Shown: positions 14,480-21,553 of the stretch, one piece after another
Numbering within the stretch: position 1 is the stretch's first letter
How the letters are laid out: each line of letters opens with the position of its first letter
IMG/VR virus record: IMGVR_UViG_3300027631_000153
Location: 1 to 21,553 of that record
Length of the DNA: 21,553 nucleotides
Reading direction: 5' to 3' (one strand)
Source of the DNA: a virus
Translations under genes and position numbers: made by a program
Notes under the pieces: model-generated
The model's database searches: none
Told to the model about the DNA's origin: nothing
The model's input: the letters and a program-made list of their open reading frames with translations, nothing else

Positions 14480-14508
14480 ATTATACCACAAGGGCGCATA
14501 GTTGTCAA
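14480..14508 (-). promoter_or_regulatory. Perfect extended-(-10) sigma70 promoter
   Basis: Reading the minus strand, TTGACA (14508-14503) is followed by a 17-base spacer and TATAAT (14485-14480). The last spacer bases are TGG, giving the extended -10 motif TGnTATAAT. All core elements match the bacterial housekeeping sigma consensus. Transcription should begin near 14473 and read into the gene at 14006-14356 and the fibre genes beyond. It begins three bases after the T-run of the upstream terminator. Confidence 0.9.
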
Positions 14509-14511
14509 TGC

Positions 14512-14553
14512 AAAAAAATACCCTGCCCAAGTAATGGACAGGGTATAATTTTT
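14512..14553 (-). terminator. Intrinsic terminator of the tail-tip unit (bidirectional shape)
   Basis: The hairpin at 14518-14546 reads in minus-strand RNA as ATACCCTG, a T-G wobble pair, CCA, loop TTACT, TGG, then G and CAGGGTAT: a 12-pair stem with a 5-base loop. It is followed by an uninterrupted run of T (14518 down to 14512). The plus-strand side also ends in five T (14549-14553), so it could stop transcription from either direction. It lies 30 bases after the stop of the tail assembly chaperone gene. Confidence 0.92.
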
Positions 14554-14576
14554 ACAGTTTAAACTACTTAATATAA

Positions 14577-14993
14577 CTACGCAGGAGCAATGGGCCATGC
14601 TACACTATAAGGATAACCTGTTTGAGTTGGTATATCTCGTAATGCTTGGCGATATGTTTGCCATTGGTTATATACAGTATCGCCTAAACGATTTTTAGCA
14701 GATAATGTATCAGTCCAATCTGAGTTAATTAAAAATTGTCTGCGTTTATTTTTAACGTCTAGTTCTGCTAGTATTGTATTTAAAACCCACTGCTTTGTAG
14801 CATAATCAAATTCAGCGTAAACACTAGGCTTTTCTGAAATTTGTATTGGTTGATTATTTAAAATATAGTATAGTGTGTCGTCATAAGAGTTATCTATATA
14901 ACTTTCACCTTCTGAAAGTTGCAAATTAATTTCATCCGTATATACAGTTCTAGCAATTTGACCGGTAGCTTGTTTGTAGATTGTATAATTCAT
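14577..14993 (-). CDS. Phage tail assembly chaperone-like protein, 138 aa
   Basis: The C-terminal region (about 80-136) carries the pattern of the phage tail assembly chaperone family (Phage_tail_APC type): RRQFLINSDWT, then WQTYRQALRDIP, then GYP-x-x-V-x-WP-x-x-P. The N-terminal half (IYKQATGQIARTVY, EGESYIDNSYDD) is the usual variable domain placed before it in genes next to tail fibres. Such proteins help fold or attach the fibre encoded just upstream, here the 1626-residue central-fibre-like protein. Its ATG overlaps that gene's stop (ATGA) and no strong Shine-Dalgarno is visible, so translation is probably coupled. It is the last gene before the intrinsic terminator. Confidence 0.9.
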   Translation of the reverse strand: MNYTIYKQATGQIARTVYTDEINLQLSEGESYIDNSYDDTLYYILNNQPIQISEKPSVYAEFDYATKQWVLNTILAELDVKNKRRQFLINSDWTDTLSAKNRLGDTVYNQWQTYRQALRDIPTQTGYPYSVAWPIAPA

Positions 14994-17900
14994 CGTTTTA
15001 GTTCCATTATAAATAGAGATCTATTTGTTATAGAAGAGTTAATCTGTAAATTACCATAAAAACCTGTGTAATTATCTCTAATTTGTAACTCAACATTATA
15101 AGTACCTGCAGCAGGTGTAACACTATAAGCCATACTTCCTGTTCGTCCTTCAATTAGTACATAAGTGCCTACTGCAATTCTAACGTCTGGAAAGGATCCA
15201 CTAATACCACCTTCGTCTCCCCACACAGCTTGTGTTTCTGATCCGCCTGAAGTAATAAAAACAGTACCACCCGTACTAGTAAATGTAATACTTTGTACCG
15301 TTGTGTAGCTTACTGAATTTGTAGCGTATACCCTACCTGCAGTATATGCCGCAGCACTATTAGTTACCGAATTTGCAGCAATATTTGCAGTGCTAACAAC
15401 ATTGCCGTTTAGGGTCATCTGCGAACCATTAAATGCTATATTGGTAGTTTCATTTCCAAAAGCAAATAATCCAGTACCGTATAAAATACCACCACTACCA
15501 GTCATTGATGTGCCACTGATTGCAGCAGTACTGGCTTTTATATACTCAGTAACTGTTAAATTACCTGTATTAGTAGTAATTGCAGAAAGTGATCCAACCT
15601 TTAAACTTCCAATATAAGGAGTAGACCATACAGTTGTATTACTTCCGTTAAATATACCATCTGCTACGTAAAGAGAAGCATTACTGTTTGGGTCTGGATC
15701 TACAGCATACCACACTACGTTAAACGAACCTCCCCAAGTTGCTGCGGCTGCTGCACCTGAGGGTCTAGCTGCTACTGACGAAGATACACTTACATTTCCA
15801 GATACAGCAGCAGGATTGCCAGCAATACGCGCATACATAACAGTAGCTGATGCGCCAACAGTTCCTACGCCTGCTGCTCCTGTTGCTCCTGTTAGTCCTT
15901 GTGGTCCTGTTGCTCCGGTTGCTCCGGTTGCTCCGGTTGCTCCGGTTGCTCCAGGCGCTCCATTAGTGCCATTAGTACCTGCTGCCCCTGCTGTTCCTGC
16001 TGCTCCATTAGTACCATTAGTACCATTAGCGGCTGCATATCCCGATACTACTATACTAGATGTTCCCCAGTTTATAGTACTACTTGTAGCGGTCGCTGAG
16101 TCAACTACTGTTGCAATAGCACTATATAAATAAAATCCAGTTGAGGGTGCTACAGTAGTAGATTTACTCCATCCTGAAGGAGCTAAATAACTTCCGTCTG
16201 ACCAATTGTATGTGGTTGAACCAGTAATAGTTGGAGTTGATAACGCCCATTGATAAACTTCGGGTTTTGTTGTTTGTACGCCTACTACAGCATTGCCATT
16301 TTGTCCTGCAACATAGGTACTATATGAGGTAGACCAGTCTATTGTAGTTGTAATAGCTGTAGGTACATCAGTTACTTGTTTGCTTGCAACCCATAATTTA
16401 AGACCAGAAGTTCCTGGGTTTGTTGGAGGAGTATTTTGCCAACTATTTCCTCCGCCATACCCTGAAGTTATACCTGTTGACCATGTGTATGTAGCAGTAC
16501 CGCTTGGAGCTCCTATAATATTTGCTGCACTCCATTGATATAGATAAGCTGTAGCAATTTTATTGGGGGTAGTGCCTGCTGCTCCTGCTGCTCCTGCCGG
16601 ACCTGCTTTACTTTTAGATATACTATATATCTTATCTACAGTAAGTCCAATATAAGTAGCTCTTAATGTAGCTGTTCCACTATCAGTAGATAATGCACTA
16701 ACAGTATAAATGCCTGTTGATGCAATACTAATAGTTACTCCTGTTGAACTTACAACTGAATAAGTTACTGCAGCGTTACCAGTTTTATTTGTTGTACCGT
16801 CAAATACATAAAAAGTACCTCCTGTACCACTAAAACTTGAAACATTTCCAGAAGAGTCCGCTGCAACGGTACTGGCTTCATTAGACAGTATGGCACTAAT
16901 TGAGTTAACTCCGTTAATACCGCTAGTTCCAGGTTTAATCGCAATTAACGACATTATATCAGTTGCTACAATAGTTCCAGTATTTGCACCTTCTCTAATT
17001 TTTACAGTGAGTTGTTGTGGCATTGAGCTAAAAGAAGCTGTTGGTGTGTAAGTATATGTATTAGTAGTAGAATTCTGTACAGAACTAGTACCAATTAAAA
17101 ATTCATAGTATATTGTACCTGTAGTATTTTGAGCTGTAGCTGTAATTATTGCAGAAGTTGGTGATGGTGTTGTACCTGCGTCATTATATACAAAAGCTTG
17201 ACTAAATGTAGTTAAGTCAACTGATCTAGCATTAGTCCCGCTACTACCGTTAGTTCCGTTAGTTCCGTTAGTTCCGTTAGTTCCGTTAGTTCCGTTACTA
17301 CCATTTTTAGACTTGTTTAGTGTAAATACTTTATCTAAGTTAGTTGAACCTATAGTAGCTCTATAGGTTGCAGTTGCAGTATCTGCTGAGATAGCTGTAA
17401 TTGATATAATACCTGTAGTACTAACAATAGTACTGGTCATACCAGTTTCAGATACTTTAGACCACGTAACACCATCTGCGTTACTAAGGATAGTAGTGCC
17501 TCTTACAATTACTAATTGACTAGATAATGGAAATTGTCCTGGTATAACAGTACCTGTAGCATCACATGTAATAGTTTGATTTTCATTAATTAAACCTGCA
17601 ACTAAAGTGTCGTCGCCTTCTTTTAGAGCATAAACAGTAATTTGATCAAATACTGTTTTACTATTCCCAGTAGCCTCTACCTTTACTAATTTAGTTCCAG
17701 TTGTAAAACTAGATAATATAAATACAGCACTTGTTTGTCCTGTTTGAGTAGTAAAAGTTGTACCGTTATCAGTAGACACTTTCCAAGCATAACCAGGAGT
17801 AGAACCTAAGTTAAATGGTGTAGCTGTAAAAGTTATAGTAGAAGGAGATATTACCCCAGTATTTTTAGCTGCAGCAAATACTTGACCTGTAGCAGTTAAA

Positions 17901-19870
17901 ATAACATTTGAACCTGGATTACCGTCTACAGATTTATTTAAACTAAGAGTTTTTGTTAAGGTTACTCCGTTTACTGTCGCTGTAAAGACTGCTTCAGCAA
18001 AAGCATTACTTAAACTATTAATAGTAATTGTTCCTGTAGCATCAATATTAAATGATCCTGCGTCCCCACCAGTATAACTTACTTTTGCAAAAGTTGCTTG
18101 TGGATTAGTTGTATTGTCTAATAGTCTTGAGCCTAATGCTGCATATAATTTAGAAGTAAATGGGAATTGTCCAACTATTGGTGTTCCACTACTATCACAA
18201 CTAATTGTTTGGTTTTCATTAGATAGACCAACTGTAAAAGCATCGTCTCCTTCTTTGATGCTATAAATAGTAAAAGTATCAAAAGCACTATAAATACCTT
18301 CTGTAGCAGTAGCTGTAACGGTTTTTGTAGATCCTGCAGCAAAACTATTTAGTACAAAAGTGTTTCCACTAATTGTACCAGTAGCAACGTCTGGAACTAT
18401 ACCGTCCACTAGCCAGCTAAAAGTAGGGGTAACAAAATTACTTTGTGTAGCAGTAAATACTATTGTTGAAGGACTAATTGCGGTGCTATTTTTTGCAGTA
18501 ATAAACGCCTGTGCAGTTGCACTTAAGTCTACTGCTTTTGCTGTAGCACCTTCTACACCTTGTTTTGATTTTGCAAAACTTTGTGTAGTAATAATGTCTA
18601 CTGTTACACCTGTAGTAGTTATTACTCGTATAGTGTAATCAATGGTTGCAGCATCTGAAACCATTGCTGCATGAGTATCATAATAAACTAAATTTGAGCC
18701 AATTTGCGGAGTAGTATCTGCCGTAATACCTGTTGCATTTACAGAAACTACGCGCCAAGTACCGTTAGCAAAAGGACTAGTATTATCAACAGGTAAATAT
18801 ACTGAACCTTGTAGAATTTTAAGAATAGTTCCGCTACCAATGTAACTAGCAGTTACTGTTGAGCCGTTGGTATTAGCAGGTATATTATGTGACTCATTAC
18901 TAGAAACTACTGTAATTTGTTCAGTACCATCATTGGTTCTGAAAATACTCATTGTGTCAGTAGTTGTTCCTAGTGTCACTATAACTCTAGCGTTTCCTAT
19001 AGTTACGCCTTTTGCATCAAAATCTGCTGGTGTAATAGTAATAATATTATTAACTTGTGTAAAAGCAACTGCTCCTAGCGATACTCCTGCTCTTGTAAAC
19101 CCTGTTACTGTAAAAGTAGGCGTACCGGTAAGATTTGTTAAGTTAGCAGTAACAATTATAGATGAGCTTACTGAAGTAGTAGAATACTGATCTTTATACG
19201 CAAATTGATTGGCAGTGGCTGTTAAGGTAAGCATAGGCGCAGTTTGTCCTGCCTGTGCTTTATAGACATTCCAGACTTCTTCTAGAGTTATTCCACCATA
19301 AGTGGCTGTAAAAGTAACATTTCCTGAATTAGCTGTAAGACCAGTACAACTATATACGCCTGTAGTAGCATTAATAGTTGCTCCAGTAAGAGCAGTAATG
19401 CTACTTGCTTTAATAGCATAAACAGGGCCATTACCAGTTACGTCTTCAATACCGCTATATGCTTTAAAAACTCCTGTAGCTAGCGAAAAGTCGCCCCCAC
19501 TGCCGTCCATTGCTGTAGCAATAGGAGTAGGATCATTAGTTAAATAACCATAAACGGTCGTACTATCGCTAAGTACTACTTGAGTTAGCTCAGATGATAT
19601 TGTATATACGTCTGGATCAATAGCACTAATATAGGCGTACCTTACATAGTACCTGGCTCCTGGAGTTAGTCCAGTAATAGGTATAGATAGTCCGCTTCCA
19701 TTATATATTAGTGTACCTTGATTATTACTAGGATTAAACCCAGTTGTGCTAGAATACCATACTTTTACAGATATTAGGTCATCCCTAATATCTGTAGTTC
19801 TAACTATATCGTAAGGTGTATCTAATACTAGGTGTAATGATTTTACGCCTGAATATAAGTATGCCGCCAT
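14990..19870 (-). CDS. Central tail fibre-like protein with alternating Ig-like modules, 1626 aa
   Basis: Domains in order: fibronectin-III-like N-terminus (1-105). Next, nine alternating Ig-like modules at 106-1090 of two types: type B ends in a Lys-x-Lys/Gly hinge (KAQAG, KSKQG, NKSVDG, NKSKNG, SKSKAG) and type A ends KEGDD or similar. A GTN repeat sits at 857-876. Two Trp-rich repeats follow (about 1107-1190 and 1203-1280; YQW, TYTWS or TYNWS, DWSTS or NWGTS), then a collagen-like run (1281-1336), then a head at 1337-1626 (NTGNLTVTEYIKAS, GTSMTGSGGILYG, FAFGNETTNIAFNGS), which resembles the distal parts of J-type host-specificity proteins. Probably the central receptor-binding fibre. AAAGGA lies 5 bases before the ATG and overlaps the upstream stop. 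Confidence 0.9.
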   Translation of the reverse strand: MAAYLYSGVKSLHLVLDTPYDIVRTTDIRDDLISVKVWYSSTTGFNPSNNQGTLIYNGSGLSIPITGLTPGARYYVRYAYISAIDPDVYTISSELTQVVLSDSTTVYGYLTNDPTPIATAMDGSGGDFSLATGVFKAYSGIEDVTGNGPVYAIKASSITALTGATINATTGVYSCTGLTANSGNVTFTATYGGITLEEVWNVYKAQAGQTAPMLTLTATANQFAYKDQYSTTSVSSSIIVTANLTNLTGTPTFTVTGFTRAGVSLGAVAFTQVNNIITITPADFDAKGVTIGNARVIVTLGTTTDTMSIFRTNDGTEQITVVSSNESHNIPANTNGSTVTASYIGSGTILKILQGSVYLPVDNTSPFANGTWRVVSVNATGITADTTPQIGSNLVYYDTHAAMVSDAATIDYTIRVITTTGVTVDIITTQSFAKSKQGVEGATAKAVDLSATAQAFITAKNSTAISPSTIVFTATQSNFVTPTFSWLVDGIVPDVATGTISGNTFVLNSFAAGSTKTVTATATEGIYSAFDTFTIYSIKEGDDAFTVGLSNENQTISCDSSGTPIVGQFPFTSKLYAALGSRLLDNTTNPQATFAKVSYTGGDAGSFNIDATGTITINSLSNAFAEAVFTATVNGVTLTKTLSLNKSVDGNPGSNVILTATGQVFAAAKNTGVISPSTITFTATPFNLGSTPGYAWKVSTDNGTTFTTQTGQTSAVFILSSFTTGTKLVKVEATGNSKTVFDQITVYALKEGDDTLVAGLINENQTITCDATGTVIPGQFPLSSQLVIVRGTTILSNADGVTWSKVSETGMTSTIVSTTGIISITAISADTATATYRATIGSTNLDKVFTLNKSKNGSNGTNGTNGTNGTNGTNGSSGTNARSVDLTTFSQAFVYNDAGTTPSPTSAIITATAQNTTGTIYYEFLIGTSSVQNSTTNTYTYTPTASFSSMPQQLTVKIREGANTGTIVATDIMSLIAIKPGTSGINGVNSISAILSNEASTVAADSSGNVSSFSGTGGTFYVFDGTTNKTGNAAVTYSVVSSTGVTISIASTGIYTVSALSTDSGTATLRATYIGLTVDKIYSISKSKAGPAGAAGAAGTTPNKIATAYLYQWSAANIIGAPSGTATYTWSTGITSGYGGGNSWQNTPPTNPGTSGLKLWVASKQVTDVPTAITTTIDWSTSYSTYVAGQNGNAVVGVQTTKPEVYQWALSTPTITGSTTYNWSDGSYLAPSGWSKSTTVAPSTGFYLYSAIATVVDSATATSSTINWGTSSIVVSGYAAANGTNGTNGAAGTAGAAGTNGTNGAPGATGATGATGATGATGPQGLTGATGAAGVGTVGASATVMYARIAGNPAAVSGNVSVSSSVAARPSGAAAAATWGGSFNVVWYAVDPDPNSNASLYVADGIFNGSNTTVWSTPYIGSLKVGSLSAITTNTGNLTVTEYIKASTAAISGTSMTGSGGILYGTGLFAFGNETTNIAFNGSQMTLNGNVVSTANIAANSVTNSAAAYTAGRVYATNSVSYTTVQSITFTSTGGTVFITSGGSETQAVWGDEGGISGSFPDVRIAVGTYVLIEGRTGSMAYSVTPAAGTYNVELQIRDNYTGFYGNLQINSSITNRSLFIMELKR
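15863..16030 (-). repeat. Collagen-like run with a 9-base tandem repeat in the central fibre
   Basis: Encodes residues 1281-1336 (GTNGTNGAAG, then GATG repeats, then GPQGLTGATG). At about 15911-15954 the plus-strand unit GCTCCGGTT is repeated four times exactly, more GC-rich than its surroundings and likely to change copy number. Confidence 0.85.
17247..17300 (-). repeat. 9-base tandem repeat coding for GTN triplets
   Basis: The plus-strand unit CCGTTAGTT is repeated five times without change (17247-17291), followed by a partial copy. It encodes the Gly-Thr-Asn hinge between Ig-like modules B3 and A4. The identical codons suggest recent expansion by slippage. Confidence 0.9.
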
Positions 19871-19879
19871 GCTTGTCCT

Positions 19880-21553
19880 TTAAGTAATAGTTTTTACAAC
19901 TATTGTTCCGAGAGTGCTACTATTACTGTAGTTATTTGTTCTATCTACAGTTCTACATGCTACCCTATATGTAACTCCTGCTGCTGAAATTTTTGGTGCT
20001 GGTTGATCTCGTAAATCAAATCTTGCATCTCCGGTACTACGAATAATTTTAATATTATTTGTAGTTGTGTCCAATTCCCAAAAATCTGAGGAGCCTGTGT
20101 CTTTGTATAATCTATACTCGTAAGTTAAAAAATCATCTGCTTGTATAACTACAGCCGGTTTTGCCACAACAAAAGTGTGATCTAAATCCATGGTTAGCGA
20201 GGGTGCTACTGCTGAACTAGCGTTCTTACCATCATTAAGAAAAGTAAAAGTATCAGACCATGGGCCTGAAATACTGCCTGTAGCATCTAAATATCTGACT
20301 CTTACTTTATAAACTACATCAGATAATAACCCTGTAAAAGTATAGCCACTTGCTTCTTTATTAACAATGTGAATACTACTAGGACTACTATCACTAAATA
20401 ACATATCGCTTGATACAATATCAAACTGTACTTTAGTTGCTACAGCAGGTAAATTAGGAGGATTAGAAAATGAAGTAATAGCTACGTTTTGATAGTTTCC
20501 AGTAGATACTTGTTCTGATAATGCGGTAGTACTGTTTATACCGTTAATAATTGGTGCTACAGTTATTGAGTTTTTTACTAAATCTGTGTTAACACTAGAA
20601 ATATTAGCGTTAAATATTAACAATCCGCTTAAATCATCTGTATATATCTGTGGTGAATAATCTGCTAACGTTAATTTTGCACTATAATTTGTACTTGGTT
20701 CTACTGCTATAACAACACATTCTTGAGTTGTTTTGTTTATTTCACCTAACATAAACAAATTATCTACTTCTACAATATCACTGCCTGTAATTGCAGATGT
20801 TAATGTAATGCTGTCAGTATATCCATTATTTGTAATTGCAGCCAAAGTTTTTGTAACACTGCCTGCACCAGAACTATTTAAATTATTTGTTCTAATTAAT
20901 ATAGTATAAGTTTTACCAACTTCTAGAAACACTTGTTCTGTAAGAGTAATTAAAGTTCCTGTTATAGATTTAATTCTACCAGTACCTGTTCCCCATCTTG
21001 GAACATCATGTGTAACTTTTACCAAATCTCCGCGAGTACATACTAATTGTTCAAAATCAACAGTTAATGAATATGTTTCTGGACGTAATTTAATTTGTGC
21101 AAAGTGCCATCTAGCTAGTCGAGTTGCTTGATCTGCGTTTGTTACGCCAGGTAAAGTCAATTGTTCAAATAGTTCAGCAGCTTTTTTACCGCCAATAGCT
21201 GTTGCAGCATAACCATAATTATAAATAAGTAGTTCGTTAGGTTGATATGCTAATGACTCATCAGGAATAGTAACTCTAAATGCGTGCGGTAGTATAGGTA
21301 AATTTTTTGTTGATTCAAATCCCCAGCTATTATGCGGAGTAAAGTGTTGAGTAGTATAAGCTCTTGGCTTATCTATTACAACACCCCATTTGCCGTCTAC
21401 ATATGTAGGACTTGCTAATCCTGCTGCGCAAATGTCACGTAAAGTATCCATTACACTTTGTGTGCTAGTTAATATATTATTGTAAGTATATTTTGGACAG
21501 TATACTGCAGTACCTGTTCCACTACCTACTGCAGTTGCATAAAATCCTTCACC
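19880..21553 (-). CDS. Lambda-J-like tail tip (host specificity) protein, 5' part outside the window
   Basis: The frame stays open to the right edge: 34 codons (GEGFYATAVG to ILTSTQSV) precede the first in-window methionine at 21451, and they continue the family's sequence into MDTLRDICAAGLASPTYVDG. The true start is therefore outside the window. The visible 557 residues correspond to the middle and C-terminal tail-tip region of J/TipJ proteins: NADQATRLARWHFAQIKLRPETYSL, VCTRGDLVKVTHDVPRWGTG, and a fibronectin-III-like domain at about 330-405 of the in-window Met numbering (PPNLPAVA, YKVRVRYLDATGSISGPWSD). It ends shortly after this, without the long central fibre seen in lambda J; the next gene supplies one instead. 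Forms the tail tip and binds the tube and central fibre. Confidence 0.92.
   Translation of the reverse strand, partial: GEGFYATAVGSGTGTAVYCPKYTYNNILTSTQSVMDTLRDICAAGLASPTYVDGKWGVVIDKPRAYTTQHFTPHNSWGFESTKNLPILPHAFRVTIPDESLAYQPNELLIYNYGYAATAIGGKKAAELFEQLTLPGVTNADQATRLARWHFAQIKLRPETYSLTVDFEQLVCTRGDLVKVTHDVPRWGTGTGRIKSITGTLITLTEQVFLEVGKTYTILIRTNNLNSSGAGSVTKTLAAITNNGYTDSITLTSAITGSDIVEVDNLFMLGEINKTTQECVVIAVEPSTNYSAKLTLADYSPQIYTDDLSGLLIFNANISSVNTDLVKNSITVAPIINGINSTTALSEQVSTGNYQNVAITSFSNPPNLPAVATKVQFDIVSSDMLFSDSSPSSIHIVNKEASGYTFTGLLSDVVYKVRVRYLDATGSISGPWSDTFTFLNDGKNASSAVAPSLTMDLDHTFVVAKPAVVIQADDFLTYEYRLYKDTGSSDFWELDTTTNNIKIIRSTGDARFDLRDQPAPKISAAGVTYRVACRTVDRTNNYSNSSTLGTIVVKTIT

Noticed and set aside
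14359-14598. Minus-strand open frame of 79 codons between the chaperone gene and the coiled-coil gene
   Set aside because: It runs through the terminator hairpin and the consensus promoter and overlaps the chaperone gene. It has no plausible ribosome binding site or recognisable protein pattern.
19880-21451. Methionine at 21451 as the start of the tail-tip protein
   Set aside because: The frame stays open for 34 more codons to the window edge, and the upstream residues fit the family, so this Met is internal.

Overview
The window is a solid block of tailed-phage (Caudoviricetes) tail and adhesin genes. It is AT-rich, every gene lies on the minus strand, and genes are packed end to end with ATGA or TAATG overlaps or gaps of a few bases. 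I see no bacterial housekeeping genes, tRNAs, CRISPR arrays or transposons. Two influences stand out. The tail tip is lambda-J-like, which suggests a siphovirus-type tail. The adhesin genes use modules I associate with aquatic T4-like cyanophages and pelagiphages: GNVTG repeats, a GRVYFVSTDQDGNFRVG block, a collagen-like GPTGAQG spacer and a Cys-rich glycine-rich protein. I therefore infer an uncultured aquatic phage. The host cannot be named from this sequence.

Layout in transcription order (right to left). Unit 1 holds a J-like tail-tip protein cut by the right edge (19880-21553), a 1626-residue central-fibre-like protein of alternating Ig-like modules, collagen spacers and a C-terminal tip (14990-19870), and a tail assembly chaperone-like protein (14577-14993). 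It closes with an intrinsic terminator (about 14512-14553).

Unit 2 starts three bases later with a perfect sigma70-type promoter (-35 TTGACA, 17-base spacer, extended -10 TGGTATAAT; 14480-14508) and a leader of about 117 bases. It then runs through a membrane-anchored coiled-coil protein (14006-14356), a BppU-like baseplate protein (13405-14001), a small adaptor-like protein (13145-13408), a GNVTG-repeat fibre (11162-13132), a hairpin (11136-11157), a 1488-residue collagen-like fibre carrying a cupredoxin-like domain (6649-11115), a second collagen-like fibre (5192-6649), two small virion-type proteins (4867-5187, 4598-4867), a six-fold carbohydrate-binding plus beta-helix fibre (1722-4598), a protein with 25 cysteines (730-1710), an unknown 223-residue protein (48-719), and the first 12 codons of another gene at the left edge (1-38).

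Taken together the genes would build the host-recognition end of the virion: a J-like tip and central fibre, a chaperone, and then a set of side-fibre or baseplate adhesins assembled from exchangeable sugar-binding, collagen and beta-solenoid modules. The most unusual points are the complete His/Cys/His/Met type-1 copper-like ligand set inside a collagen-like tail fibre, the Cys-rich structural protein, and the abutting terminator and consensus promoter that split the tail region into two transcription units.
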